Source of the DNA: Thalassotalea_E sp964620605
Lineage (GTDB): Bacteria > Pseudomonadota > Gammaproteobacteria > Enterobacterales > Alteromonadaceae
Reading direction: 5' to 3'
Assembly (NCBI GenBank): GCA_964620605.1
Contig: CAZUHQ010000005.1
Span: forward strand, 19,663-83,662
Length of the DNA: 64,000 nt
A program made the translations under genes and the position numbers. Positions 46,145 through 55,430 of this stretch are shown piece after piece. Numbering within the stretch: the stretch's first letter is position 1; every line of letters begins with the position of its first letter. The notes below the pieces were generated by a model, which saw only the letters and a program-made list of their open reading frames with translations, was not told the origin of the DNA and ran no database searches.

Positions 46145-47608
46145 ATGGCAAAGAAAGTTTATAGTGATACCCGCTTTACCACCCAGGTGAAGAATTTACT
46201 GAACAAAATTTACGGTAGAAGTATCTTAAAAGACTCTTTGCTTGATGGTGCGGTGAGCTTTTTTGACGGCCAGCCATTTAATCAAAATAAACTGGATAAG
46301 CTACGTGGCAGGATTTCTGAGCTTAGGGCTCATCCTGAGGATGAAAAAGTTCAACGACAAATTGATAAGGTTGAACGCGAATACCGCGAGCTTAAACAGG
46401 AGCTCAAGGAAGAAAGCAATGAACGTCATCAGCAGTTACTGGCGGTATGTCGCGAAGTCATTGAATTATCGGAAGGTAGTAATTTCAGCGAATCTAATCG
46501 TAAATCTGCACAACTACTCGGTACTATTCAATTATTAAGCCCAACTCTGGGCAAACGTGTCGCTGAGGCGAACGAAAAGAGCAAGCCTTTGTATAAAGCC
46601 GTGCTGTGTTTGCGCTTACTGGATAGGCTTTGTATCGACAATGCCTTTACTTCAAAAGATGCCCACTTAAAAGAATACTTAAATAGCTTAAGCGGCAATG
46701 CTTATGAGCACTGGCAAACAATAGATGCCGAGGCGTACCAGGCGTTTGTCGATAATGTCAAAGTCCCTGTGGTAATGGCAGCACTGATCCAGGACATAGG
46801 TAACTTTCACCAAGATGCACAAAAAATATTGACCGGCGAACAAGGTAAACTAAATGTTCACCGCACTTTGGAAGTAGAAGAGCGTAAAGCGCTATTACAG
46901 GTGAATTATCGAGAAACCGTTAGTTTTTTAGTCGAAGGCGTAGGGGCGCCAACCTATATCGGTAACTCCAAAACGGAACGCGATAAGTTTAATGTTCTTG
47001 AGCATAAAAAATTAGTGTTTATCAAACACCTTTTAAAAAATGCCATCGCACCTAAGCAAGGTGTTGGCAATTTATTAAAGGTACCACAAATTTACGCATC
47101 GATTATTTTATCGACTAAATCAAGCTATAACTACAAACTTTTACCTAAGGTCTACCAGGCGTTGAACCAGAATGCCGAGCGTGGTACTTGCAGCCAATAT
47201 GTTGTTGATGCATTAAGGGCGATCACCGGAGACTTTCCTCAAGGCTTTGGCATCACTTATATTCCTAGTGACAGTGATGGCAAAGAAGGTGAGCATTATG
47301 AGTATGCGATAGTTAACCAGCTTTACCCTGACAACCCTGAATTCCCGCTTTGTCGAACCGCCACCCGCAGTTTAACCTTTATCGCTCACGGTTTGGATAT
47401 CGAGATACCATTAACCGCTAACCTTTATCATACTGAAACTGCGAAGGCGTTTTCCTCAATCAGTAAAGACAGGTTAAATGAAATTCTAGAGAAGCTCGCT
47501 TCGAATTACCAGGAGCGGAAAACCCTGGATTTGTTGCCGCGTTGTTGGCACGCCAATGATTACTTTTCAATGAAAGATCATCAAAAATTGTGGAATAAAA
47601 CGCAGTAA
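46145..47608 (+). CDS. Uncharacterised protein with coiled coil and a faint HD-like region
   Basis: A 487-residue protein without signal peptide or membrane helices. Residues about 48-110 are strongly charged and look like a coiled coil. Around 211-222 it reads MAALIQDIGNFH, which resembles the xxxHDIG motif of HD or HD-GYP phosphohydrolases with Gln in place of the metal His. The following RTLEVEERKALLQVNYRET region has the helical look of that fold. This resemblance is weak and is my inference. It precedes a diguanylate cyclase gene by 91 bases on the same strand. No function is assigned. Confidence 0.6.
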   Translation: MAKKVYSDTRFTTQVKNLLNKIYGRSILKDSLLDGAVSFFDGQPFNQNKLDKLRGRISELRAHPEDEKVQRQIDKVEREYRELKQELKEESNERHQQLLAVCREVIELSEGSNFSESNRKSAQLLGTIQLLSPTLGKRVAEANEKSKPLYKAVLCLRLLDRLCIDNAFTSKDAHLKEYLNSLSGNAYEHWQTIDAEAYQAFVDNVKVPVVMAALIQDIGNFHQDAQKILTGEQGKLNVHRTLEVEERKALLQVNYRETVSFLVEGVGAPTYIGNSKTERDKFNVLEHKKLVFIKHLLKNAIAPKQGVGNLLKVPQIYASIILSTKSSYNYKLLPKVYQALNQNAERGTCSQYVVDALRAITGDFPQGFGITYIPSDSDGKEGEHYEYAIVNQLYPDNPEFPLCRTATRSLTFIAHGLDIEIPLTANLYHTETAKAFSSISKDRLNEILEKLASNYQERKTLDLLPRCWHANDYFSMKDHQKLWNKTQ

Positions 47609-47699
47609 TACATAATAAATCTCACTTTTTGTCTAAAAAGTAGACAGTTTCGTTTGAAGATAATATGCTAGTGCTTTCAGTCGCTTGATTGAGGCAACT

Positions 47700-48830
47700 A
47701 TGGATCCACAACTGAGTGTTTCACTCTCGGTTATTGTAGTGTCTATTGTGATGTTTATCGCTTCTTTACTTTTTAAAGACAAAGAGGGCGATAAGCCGGC
47801 TCGTTTTGCATTTCGTTTATTTTATTTTTTTGCGGCTATTTTCTTTATTACAATTTCTGCTAATTTACGTTATCCGTCTCGGGGATTGGAGCTACTCGGG
47901 GATGTCAGCCTTGTCGTGCTCAATGCCAGTTTGGTGATTGGCGTGTTGTGGCGCAGCAAGAGCGTGATAGCTCCCTCATTAGTGGTTGGACTTGCCTGTG
48001 GTTACTTTATTGCTGAGTTGATCATGACAGCTAATAGTTTGCAGCTAGCATATAGTTATAACCTGGTTTGCTCGTTAATTTGCGCCTATGCATTATTAAA
48101 TCGTTCGCAAGGTCGTAATGTTGGGGATCAGGGGATGGCGGCTATTTTTCTGGTCAATGCGGTATTTCTGTTGATTAACTTAGCCAGCTTCTACGGTTTG
48201 CTGGATACTAGTTACTATAGCCAGTTTACACTTGTTATCTTTATTTTTGCTCCAGCCTATCTTGCCGGGCTAACTTTATTTTTATTTTCCAGTTATATGC
48301 TTGATGCCCATAAGGCACTGAAGATCCAAGCGACAACCGATCCTATGACCGGGCTTTATAACCGGCGCTTTTTTCTCAAAGAAGCAAATCGAGTATTAAA
48401 GTCTTGCGAACGATATGATGAGCCCGTATGCATGATGATGTGTGATATCGATCATTTTAAAGAGATTAATGACAATTTTGGTCATAAGGTCGGCGATTTG
48501 GCGCTAATTGAATTTTCCAAGGTGTTGCGTGGTTCACTACGCGCCGGGGATATTTTGGCGCGTTACGGCGGTGAAGAATTTGTCGTGATCTTGCCGCAAA
48601 CTTTTAGTCACCAAGCGTGTAATGTTGCGGAACGTATGCGCAGTGAAACCGAGCAACTGACAATTGCTACAGAAAAAGGGAAGCTGACCTTTACTGCCAG
48701 CTTTGGTATTTGTCAGGTTAAAAACTTCCAGGAAATCGAAGTATCTATCCATCAGGCGGATAAGGCAATGTATCAGGCGAAAACTGCCGGCCGTAATTTG
48801 GTCAAGCAAGAACAGCCGGTGATCGCCTGA
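47700..48830 (+). CDS. Membrane-bound diguanylate cyclase (GGDEF)
   Basis: A 376-residue protein: six or seven predicted membrane helices (about 1-205), a short linker, then a GGDEF domain (about 215-370) with the active site RYGGEEF and the substrate stretch DPMTGLYNRRFF. An RxxD inhibitory site (RAGD) lies five residues before GGEEF, so product feedback by c-di-GMP is likely. It makes c-di-GMP at the membrane in response to an unknown signal. ATG at 47700 follows GAGG; a TTG at 47685 is in frame but weaker. Confidence 0.9.
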   Translation: MDPQLSVSLSVIVVSIVMFIASLLFKDKEGDKPARFAFRLFYFFAAIFFITISANLRYPSRGLELLGDVSLVVLNASLVIGVLWRSKSVIAPSLVVGLACGYFIAELIMTANSLQLAYSYNLVCSLICAYALLNRSQGRNVGDQGMAAIFLVNAVFLLINLASFYGLLDTSYYSQFTLVIFIFAPAYLAGLTLFLFSSYMLDAHKALKIQATTDPMTGLYNRRFFLKEANRVLKSCERYDEPVCMMMCDIDHFKEINDNFGHKVGDLALIEFSKVLRGSLRAGDILARYGGEEFVVILPQTFSHQACNVAERMRSETEQLTIATEKGKLTFTASFGICQVKNFQEIEVSIHQADKAMYQAKTAGRNLVKQEQPVIA

Positions 48831-48907
48831 CGCTTTTTATCTCGCAGCAGTAATGCTGGAATATTCTTATCAGAATTTACTCATTAGCCAAAAATTCATT
48901 TGGTTGA

Positions 48908-48943
48908 TGAGGCTACCTGCTCTACCCCTGAGCTAACCGTATT
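48908..48943 (-). pseudogene. tRNA 5'-half remnant (D-arm)
   Basis: On the minus strand the run TTAGCTCAGGGGTAGAGC is a textbook tRNA D-arm (GCTC/GAGC stem with the AGGGGTA loop). A CTCATCA word that could be an anticodon loop follows, but the flanking stem does not pair and no TPsiC arm or acceptor end is found. It is a truncated or decayed tRNA gene; identity is not assignable. Confidence 0.55.
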
Positions 48944-49190
48944 AGCATCTTTATAAAATTATTTTGGGTATTTATGTTAATTTGTTGCATATATACCCGT
49001 CAGGTGTTACATTTCTGCTCACAGGGTGATCAAGTGAAAATTCTCTGACGATGAAATTTATCTGCCAAGTTAAATTTTAGTGAATAAGCCTTATTTCACA
49101 TGGTGATTGGTATAGTGATTTAGAGCTGTTAATTACTAATGCTAGTGGTTTTTTAACTTAAAATATGCAGCTTAAAAATAATCTGATAGA

Positions 49191-49204
49191 TGAATAGAAT
49201 TGCA
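49191..49204. promoter_or_regulatory. Weak ARG-box-like site
   Basis: TGAATAGAATTGCA resembles the ArgR half-site pair TGAAT-N4-ATTCA at 11 of 14 positions, 17 bases before the argC start. Only the first half is exact. Confidence 0.25.
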
Positions 49205-49221
49205 AAAACAGGTAATAATTA

Positions 49222-50259
49222 ATGAAAGTAGCGGTGATTGGTGCAAGTGGTTATGTTGGCGCAGAGCTTACCGCTTTGCTGTGTGCACACGATAAAATCT
49301 CCGTAGAGTACCTAGTGGTATCTGAGGGCAGCAGTTCAGCTGAAATGAAATTTTCCGAGCTGCATCCAAAATATCTCGGTATGTGTGATCTACCGCTAGT
49401 CGCGTTTTCCAATAGCTGGTTGCAACAAGCGGCTGCTGAACTCGAGGCAGTGTTTTTAGCCACCCCGCATGAGTTTAGCGCGGATTGGGCGCATGCCTTT
49501 ATCGAGTTGGGCATTAAGGTTTTCGATCTTTCCGGTGGCTTTCGTTTGCAACAAAGCGCAGATTATCCAAAGTATTATGGTTTTGAGCATCAATATTTAA
49601 ATCTGGTTGATGATGCGGTTTACGGGCTGGCGGAATGGCATGAGGTTGAAATCGCAAAAACTTTATTAGTGGCAGTACCCGGCTGTTATCCCACTGCGAG
49701 TTTGCTGGCGCTAAAGCCCGTTATTGATCAGCAGTTGGTGCAGGAAGATTCCTTGATTGTCGTTAACGGCATTAGTGGCGTCAGTGGTGCCGGCAGAAAA
49801 GCTTCATTGGCGACCAGTTTTAATGAAGTGAGCTTAACGCCCTACAATATTTTACAGCACAGACATCAACCTGAAATCAGTCAGCAAGCCGGCGCTGAGG
49901 TAATTTTTAATCCTCACCTGGCGCCATATAAAAGAGGCTTGTTAGCAACGGTTACGCTACAACTTAAGGCCGATGTCAGCGCCGAACAGCTTGAGCAGGC
50001 GTATCGAAAAGCCTATCAGGACAAAGCTTTGGTGCGTTTATCCGCTAACTGGCCGAAAATTGATAACGTTGCCTATACGCCATTTGCTGATGTCCATTGG
50101 CAGTTTGACAGTGAAAAACAAGTATTAGTGGCCAGTTGCGCCATTGATAATTTGCTCAAAGGGGCGGCGTCACAGGCGGTGCAATGCGCCAATATCAGTC
50201 TTGGTCTGCCAAGTCATTATCGTTTAGTCGCACCAGGTTTTTCGGAGAATTGCCAATGA
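49222..50259 (+). CDS. argC: N-acetyl-gamma-glutamyl-phosphate reductase
   Basis: A 345-residue NADPH enzyme, third step of arginine synthesis. The N-terminal dinucleotide motif is GASGYVGAEL and the catalytic Cys is in VAVPGCYPTAS; GVSGAGR and the His-rich HRHQPEI follow. The first gene of the argCBFGH(A)-argA run; argB starts inside its stop (ATGA). Confidence 0.96.
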   Translation: MKVAVIGASGYVGAELTALLCAHDKISVEYLVVSEGSSSAEMKFSELHPKYLGMCDLPLVAFSNSWLQQAAAELEAVFLATPHEFSADWAHAFIELGIKVFDLSGGFRLQQSADYPKYYGFEHQYLNLVDDAVYGLAEWHEVEIAKTLLVAVPGCYPTASLLALKPVIDQQLVQEDSLIVVNGISGVSGAGRKASLATSFNEVSLTPYNILQHRHQPEISQQAGAEVIFNPHLAPYKRGLLATVTLQLKADVSAEQLEQAYRKAYQDKALVRLSANWPKIDNVAYTPFADVHWQFDSEKQVLVASCAIDNLLKGAASQAVQCANISLGLPSHYRLVAPGFSENCQ

Positions 50260-51053
50260 GCAAAGCATTAAAGAAATCGCCGTTAGTGATCAAAATTGGC
50301 GGCGCGATATTAGCACAAGCCTCGGCGCTCAACGCCCTGTTAACTGTGCTGAAATCCGTCAAAGATCAGGCGATAGTGCTGGTGCACGGTGGTGGTTGTG
50401 TTGTCGATGAAATGCTTGTGCAATCAGGCTTTACTACCGAGAAAAAGCATGGCTTGCGGGTGACGCCTAAAGCGCAAATGCCGCTGATTGCGGGTGCCTT
50501 GGCCGGAACGGTTAATAAAACGATAGTTGCTAGCGCGACTGGCTTGGGGATTGCGGCGGTTGGTCTATCGCTAAATGATGGTGACATGGTGCATTGTCAT
50601 ATAAGCGAGCAAGGCTTAGGCCAGGTTGGGGTAGCTAATGCCCATAGCAGCAAGTTGCTCGATAGCTTGTTAAAAGCTAATTTTTTGCCTGTGGTTTCTT
50701 CTATTGGCGCATTAAAAAATGGTGAACTGGTTAATGTTAATGCCGATGATGCTGCAGTAGTGATTTGTCAGCTGTTAAATGCCCAGTTATTACTGTTAAC
50801 TGATGTTAATGGTGTTAAGGGAGAGGCCGGTGATTATTTGCAATCGCTTGATCAGGTATTAGCGCAGCAGCTGATCGATAAAGGAGTGATCGCCGGAGGT
50901 ATGACGGCGAAAGTGAACGCTGCACTCTACGCAGCCAATCAGCTACGACGAAGCATCGCGGTGGCCAGTTGGCAATCACCAGAGCAAATCATTAATTTGC
51001 TTAACGGTGACAACATTGGCACCCGCATTCAGCCTGCTACTCGTTATAGTTAA
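50256..51053 (+). CDS. argB: Acetylglutamate kinase
   Basis: A 265-residue amino-acid kinase. Motifs: VIKIGGAIL at the N-terminus, VHGGGCVVDEML and the C-terminal GGMTAKVNAAL. ATG at 50256 overlaps the argC TGA by four bases and follows GGAG by eight; the longer frame from 50184 lies inside argC. It phosphorylates N-acetylglutamate. Confidence 0.95.
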   Translation: MSKALKKSPLVIKIGGAILAQASALNALLTVLKSVKDQAIVLVHGGGCVVDEMLVQSGFTTEKKHGLRVTPKAQMPLIAGALAGTVNKTIVASATGLGIAAVGLSLNDGDMVHCHISEQGLGQVGVANAHSSKLLDSLLKANFLPVVSSIGALKNGELVNVNADDAAVVICQLLNAQLLLLTDVNGVKGEAGDYLQSLDQVLAQQLIDKGVIAGGMTAKVNAALYAANQLRRSIAVASWQSPEQIINLLNGDNIGTRIQPATRYS

Positions 51054-51064
51054 AATTGTCACTG

Positions 51065-51110
51065 CTGGAGCCGACATTTTCATAAGCAGCCAAATGCTGC
51101 CTAGGCTCAG
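51065..51110. other. Nested hairpin between argB and argF
   Basis: An outer stem (CTGGAGCC with GGCTCAG, one bulge) encloses an inner hairpin GCAGC-CAAAT-GCTGC. It starts 12 bases after argB. No T run follows. It may set mRNA stability or partial termination between argCB and argFGHA. Confidence 0.4.
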
Positions 51111-51202
51111 TTAAAATACCAGTCAAATTTTAATTATCCAGAGTAATGATAACCCTTTTTTAAGATTGATAAGGCGATATTGATTATCGCAAAGGACAAA
51201 TT

Positions 51203-52141
51203 ATGTCATTACCAACAGATAAATTAACGCATTTTGTCGCTGACTACCAGCTGACAAAACAACAGCTCCTCAGTTTAATCGAACTGGCGATTGCAATTAA
51301 GCACAAACCCGCCAGTTACAGTCAGGTGCTTGCCGGTAAGTCGATTGCCATGATGTTTGAGAAGCCTTCATTAAGAACCCATGTCAGCTTCGATATCGGT
51401 ATTGCCAAGCTCGGCGGTCATGCACTGTATCTTGGTCAGCAAAATGGCAAACTTGGCGAGCGTGAACGGGTCAGCGATTATGCAAAAAACCTCTCCTGTT
51501 ACGCCGATGCTATTGTTGCCCGGGTGTTTGAAAACAGTGCGATTAATGAACTCGCTCATTATGCCAGCGTGCCTGTAGTCAATGCCCTGTGTGATCTCTA
51601 TCATCCGTGTCAGGCATTGGCTGACTTTATCACCCTAAGCGAGAAATTTACTGATTTGTCGCAAGTTAAGCTGGCCTATATCGGAGATGGCAACAATGTT
51701 TCTAATTCCCTGATGTTAATGGCGGCAATTTTGGGCGTAGATTTTACTCTGGTTTGTCCGCAAGGGCATGGGCCTTCTGCTGCTATGCTGGACAAGGTAC
51801 AAACTTTGGCGCAGCAAAGTGGTAGTCAGTTTACTTTAACCTCAAATATTCATGCCATAGGTTCGCAAAATGCTATCTATACAGATACCTGGATATCTAT
51901 GGGGAACGAAAATGCCCAAGATAAAGCTGAGGTTTTAGCAACTTTTAAATCGTATCAGATCAACCATCAACTAATGGCGGCAACCGGCGCAGAGGTTGTG
52001 ATGCATTGTCAGCCCGTGCACTTGGAAGAAGAAATTACCACAGCATTATTTGATGATGAAGAAAAGTCAGTGGTATTTCAGCAGGCGGAAAACAGAATGT
52101 GGGGCCAGATGGCAGTGCTGGTTTCCTTGTTAGCAAACTAA
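51203..52141 (+). CDS. argF: Ornithine carbamoyltransferase
   Basis: A 312-residue enzyme making citrulline. The carbamoyl phosphate site reads EKPSLRTHVSF and HPCQALAD; the ornithine loop is DTWISMG. The usual HCLP motif is HCQP here (MHCQPVHLEEE), with the Cys kept. SMG argues for ornithine and against acetylornithine as substrate. A 149-base gap before it contains a nested hairpin. Confidence 0.92.
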   Translation: MSLPTDKLTHFVADYQLTKQQLLSLIELAIAIKHKPASYSQVLAGKSIAMMFEKPSLRTHVSFDIGIAKLGGHALYLGQQNGKLGERERVSDYAKNLSCYADAIVARVFENSAINELAHYASVPVVNALCDLYHPCQALADFITLSEKFTDLSQVKLAYIGDGNNVSNSLMLMAAILGVDFTLVCPQGHGPSAAMLDKVQTLAQQSGSQFTLTSNIHAIGSQNAIYTDTWISMGNENAQDKAEVLATFKSYQINHQLMAATGAEVVMHCQPVHLEEEITTALFDDEEKSVVFQQAENRMWGQMAVLVSLLAN

Positions 52142-52208
52142 TTGAACATTAATCGCCGAGTTTATGCTCGACGGTAATAAAAAATTTAAAATTTATAGGT
52201 AAAAAATC

Positions 52209-53447
52209 ATGGCATTAGCAGTAAAAAAACAAATCAAGAAAGTGGTATTGGCCTATTCAGGCGGACTGGATACTTCGGCGATCATTCCCTGGCTCAAAGA
52301 AAATTATGACGGTTGTGAAGTGGTCGCCTTTTGTGCCGATGTCGGGCAAGGCGAAGCGGAACTTGAGGGCATTAAAGAAAAAGCCATCGCCTCAGGTGCT
52401 TCAGAATGTCACGTCGTCGATTTGAAAGAGGAATTCGTTAAAGACTATATTTTTCCAATCTTAAAGACCGGCGCGGTATACGAAGGGCAATATTTATTAG
52501 GCACTTCGATGGCGCGTCCGGTGATTGCCAAAGCGCATGTTGAAGTGGCGTTAAAAGTTGGCGCGGATGCGGTCTGTCATGGCTGTACCGGTAAGGGCAA
52601 TGATCAGGTGCGTTTTGAGTCCTGCTTTGCCGCGTTAGCGCCTGAACTTACTGTTATTGCACCGTGGCGTGAATGGGACATGGTATCGCGTGAAGACTTA
52701 TTGGCGTATTTAGCTGAGCGCGATATTCCATGTGCGGCATCATTGACAAAAATCTATAGCCGAGATGCCAATGCCTGGCATATTTCTCATGAAGGTGGTG
52801 AACTCGAAGATCCCTGGTGTGAGCCGTCAAAAGAAGTGTGGACCATGACGGTTGACCCGCAAGATGCCCCGGATGCCCCGGAAACAGTAAAACTCTCTTT
52901 TAATAACGGGGAGTTAGTCGCGGTGGATGATAAAGCGCTATCAGCGTACCAAGCGTTAATGTATCTTAATGATAAAGCCGCAGCGCACGGTGTTGGCCGG
53001 ATTGATATCGTTGAAAACCGTTTGGTAGGGATGAAGTCCAGAGGCTGTTACGAAACTCCGGGCGGTACTGTGTTAATGGCGGCTTACAAAGGCTTAGAGA
53101 CCTTAATTTTGGATAAAGAATCATTGAAATTCCGTGAATCGGTTGGCCTGGAGTTTTCACATGTTATTTATGATGGTCGCTGGTTTACTCCGCTAGCTAA
53201 AGCACAGTTAGCAGCAGCAGCATCGTTTGCTGAACAAGTCACGGGTGATGTGATCGTCAAAATGTATAAAGGCAATGCAACAGTTACTCAACGTCGTTCA
53301 CCGAATAGCCTATATTCAGAAGAGTTTGCTACCTTTGGCGCCGATGATGTTTACGACCAAAAACATGCCGAAGGCTTTATCCGTTTGTTTAGTTTATCGA
53401 GCCGGATCACCGCACTTTCACAAAAAAGTGCAAAGCAAGAGAATTAA
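52209..53447 (+). CDS. argG: Argininosuccinate synthase
   Basis: A 412-residue enzyme that joins citrulline and aspartate with ATP. The N-terminal P-loop is AYSGGLDTSAI; GCTGKGNDQVRF and SPNSLYSEEFATFG are family stretches. It is followed 26 bases later by argH. Confidence 0.96.
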   Translation: MALAVKKQIKKVVLAYSGGLDTSAIIPWLKENYDGCEVVAFCADVGQGEAELEGIKEKAIASGASECHVVDLKEEFVKDYIFPILKTGAVYEGQYLLGTSMARPVIAKAHVEVALKVGADAVCHGCTGKGNDQVRFESCFAALAPELTVIAPWREWDMVSREDLLAYLAERDIPCAASLTKIYSRDANAWHISHEGGELEDPWCEPSKEVWTMTVDPQDAPDAPETVKLSFNNGELVAVDDKALSAYQALMYLNDKAAAHGVGRIDIVENRLVGMKSRGCYETPGGTVLMAAYKGLETLILDKESLKFRESVGLEFSHVIYDGRWFTPLAKAQLAAAASFAEQVTGDVIVKMYKGNATVTQRRSPNSLYSEEFATFGADDVYDQKHAEGFIRLFSLSSRITALSQKSAKQEN

Positions 53448-53473
53448 GCGAGTCACTAAAAGGGGAATTGATT

Positions 53474-55411
53474 ATGGCGTTATGGGGCGGACGGTTTAAA
53501 GAAAAAGCCAGCGTACAGTTTAAAAAGTTCAACGATTCTCTGCCGGTGGATTATCGTATGGCAGTGCAAGACATTGTTGGTTCAATTGCCTGGGCACAGG
53601 CAATCCATGAGGTGGGAATTTTAACTGATGAAGAATTGGCGCGTTTAACACAAGCGTTAAATGATTTAAAAGAGTCGGTTGAGCAAGATCCAAAACAAAT
53701 ATTGTTATCGGATGCCGAAGATATTCATAGCTGGGTTGAACTTCAGCTGATTGAAAAAACCGGCGATCTTGGCAAGAAGCTTCACACTGGTCGTAGCCGT
53801 AATGATCAGGTGGCGACCGACTTAAAACTCTGGTGTAAAGAGTCAGGTGTTGACTTATTGTTTGCGTTAGTAAATTTGCAGCAAGCGATGATGAATCTGG
53901 CTGAGCGGGAAAAAGATACCGTGCTGCCTGGTTATACTCATTTGCAGCGAGCACAGCCGGTTACTTTTGGTCACTGGTGTCTCGCCTATGTTGAAATGTT
54001 TAATCGTGATATTGGGCGGCTGAAAGATGCGTTATATCGTTTAGATACTTCGCCATTAGGTTCTGGGGCGCTGGCGGGAACAGCCTATCCGATTGATCGT
54101 AATGCATTGGCACAACGTTTGGGTTTTCGTACCGCAACCATGAATAGTCTGGACGCGGTGTCTGATCGCGACCATGTCATTGAGCTGTTGTCTGCCGCCA
54201 GTATTTCTATGATGCATTTATCGCGGTTTGCCGAGGATTTGATTTTTTATAATTCCGGTGAAGCGGGCTTTGTTGAAATGAGCGATTTGGTCAGTTCCGG
54301 TTCATCCTTGATGCCGCAAAAGAAAAATCCGGATGCCTGTGAGCTGATTCGTGGTAAAGCAGGAAGAGTATTTGGCTCGTTAACTGGCATGTTAACTACC
54401 ATGAAAGCATTGGCGCTCGCCTATAACAAGGACATGCAGGAAGACAAGGAAGGCTTGTTTGACGCCCTCGATACCTGGCAGGAATGTATGGAAATGGCAG
54501 TGTTAGTGGCGGACGGTCTGAAAGTGAATCGTTCGCGGACATTGGCGGCGGCGCAGCAAGGTTACGCCAATGCTACGGAGTTGGCTGATTATTTAGTGAG
54601 TAAAGATATTCCGTTTCGTGAGGCGCATCATATCGTCGGCGAAGTGGTACTAGCGGCAATCGATAAAGGCTGTCCGCTTGAAGATTTAACCTTGACCCAG
54701 TTGCAGGAGTTTAGCGGTAAAATTGAGCAGGATGTTTACCAACATTTATCGATTGAATCAACACTGGATAAGCGTGAAGCACTTGGCGGCACTTCGCGTA
54801 CCCAGGTAGAAAAGGCGCTGGCAAGTACACAATCCGGCAATGAAGAAATCCTTAATGAACAAGTGGTTGGCGCGCCAGGTAAGCAGCAGATCCAGGTGGC
54901 GTTAAAGCAAGTCAAACAAAGGTTGGATGCTCAGCGAGCAGCTGCGATGTCAGTGCGCCGCGCTAAAATGTCGGATGTTGATAAAATTTATCAGCAAGTA
55001 AATTTCTGGGCGGATAAAGGGGAAATATTACCGCGCACCCGAGACAATATTATCCACGACATTCAAAACTTTGTTGTCGCTGAGCTCGACGGTGAAGTCG
55101 TTGGCTGTGCCTCATTATATATTTATCAAACTGGGCTGGCGGAAATTCGCTCGGTAGTGATTGACCAGCAGGCGCAAAATCAGGGACAGGGGCAGGCGTT
55201 AGTACAGTATTTACTGGAATTTGCCCAGCAGATTGAATTGCAGCAGATCATAGTGCTGACCTATATTCCGCAATATTTTTCCAAGCTGGGTTTTAGCGAA
55301 ATAAATAAAGATTCGCTGGCGGAAAACATTATTGAAGACAGCGAGCCGAGCCCTGATAAAAATCCGGATGATGAAGTAGCTATGCACTATATTCTTGGCC
55401 AGCAGCAGTAA
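53474..55411 (+). CDS. argH: Argininosuccinate lyase fused to an N-acetylglutamate synthase-type GNAT domain, ArgH(A)
   Basis: A 645-residue fusion. Residues 1 to about 460 are argininosuccinate lyase: MALWGGRF, HTGRSRNDQVATD, GYTHLQRAQPV and the signature loop GSSLMPQKKNPD. From about 491 a GNAT domain follows (VRRAKMSDVDKIY, EIRSVVIDQQAQNQGQGQALV, YFSKLGF) like the acetyltransferase half of ArgA. E. coli ArgH is about 457 residues. Such ArgH(A) fusions are known in marine gammaproteobacteria such as Moritella. ATG at 53474 follows AGGGG by eight bases. A separate argA follows 19 bases later. Confidence 0.94.
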   Translation: MALWGGRFKEKASVQFKKFNDSLPVDYRMAVQDIVGSIAWAQAIHEVGILTDEELARLTQALNDLKESVEQDPKQILLSDAEDIHSWVELQLIEKTGDLGKKLHTGRSRNDQVATDLKLWCKESGVDLLFALVNLQQAMMNLAEREKDTVLPGYTHLQRAQPVTFGHWCLAYVEMFNRDIGRLKDALYRLDTSPLGSGALAGTAYPIDRNALAQRLGFRTATMNSLDAVSDRDHVIELLSAASISMMHLSRFAEDLIFYNSGEAGFVEMSDLVSSGSSLMPQKKNPDACELIRGKAGRVFGSLTGMLTTMKALALAYNKDMQEDKEGLFDALDTWQECMEMAVLVADGLKVNRSRTLAAAQQGYANATELADYLVSKDIPFREAHHIVGEVVLAAIDKGCPLEDLTLTQLQEFSGKIEQDVYQHLSIESTLDKREALGGTSRTQVEKALASTQSGNEEILNEQVVGAPGKQQIQVALKQVKQRLDAQRAAAMSVRRAKMSDVDKIYQQVNFWADKGEILPRTRDNIIHDIQNFVVAELDGEVVGCASLYIYQTGLAEIRSVVIDQQAQNQGQGQALVQYLLEFAQQIELQQIIVLTYIPQYFSKLGFSEINKDSLAENIIEDSEPSPDKNPDDEVAMHYILGQQQ

Positions 55412-55430
55412 CGTGGTAATTTGAAGCGAA

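Larger units (their letters stand above)
48831..49221. promoter_or_regulatory. Upstream region of argC
   Basis: A gene-free stretch of about 390 bases. It holds a tRNA 5'-half remnant (listed separately), an imperfect dyad GTGAA...TTCAC around 49080-49099, and an ARG-box-like word at 49191-49204 close to the argC start. ArgR control of argC is expected from the family, but no box here is a strong match. Confidence 0.35.

Noticed and set aside
47624..47645. Alternative small hairpins after the 487-residue gene (ACTTTTT/AAAAAGT and GTCTA/TAGAC)
   Set aside because: Short stems in AT-rich sequence that exclude each other and lack a T run; not distinguishable from chance.
49080..49099. GTGAA...TTCAC dyad upstream of argC as an ARG box
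   Set aside because: The half sites are spaced too far apart (18 bases total instead of 14) to fit the ArgR pattern; kept only as a dyad in the region note.
53529..53954. A 141-codon minus-strand frame inside argH
   Set aside because: Antisense to highly conserved argininosuccinate lyase sequence; no protein-like features.
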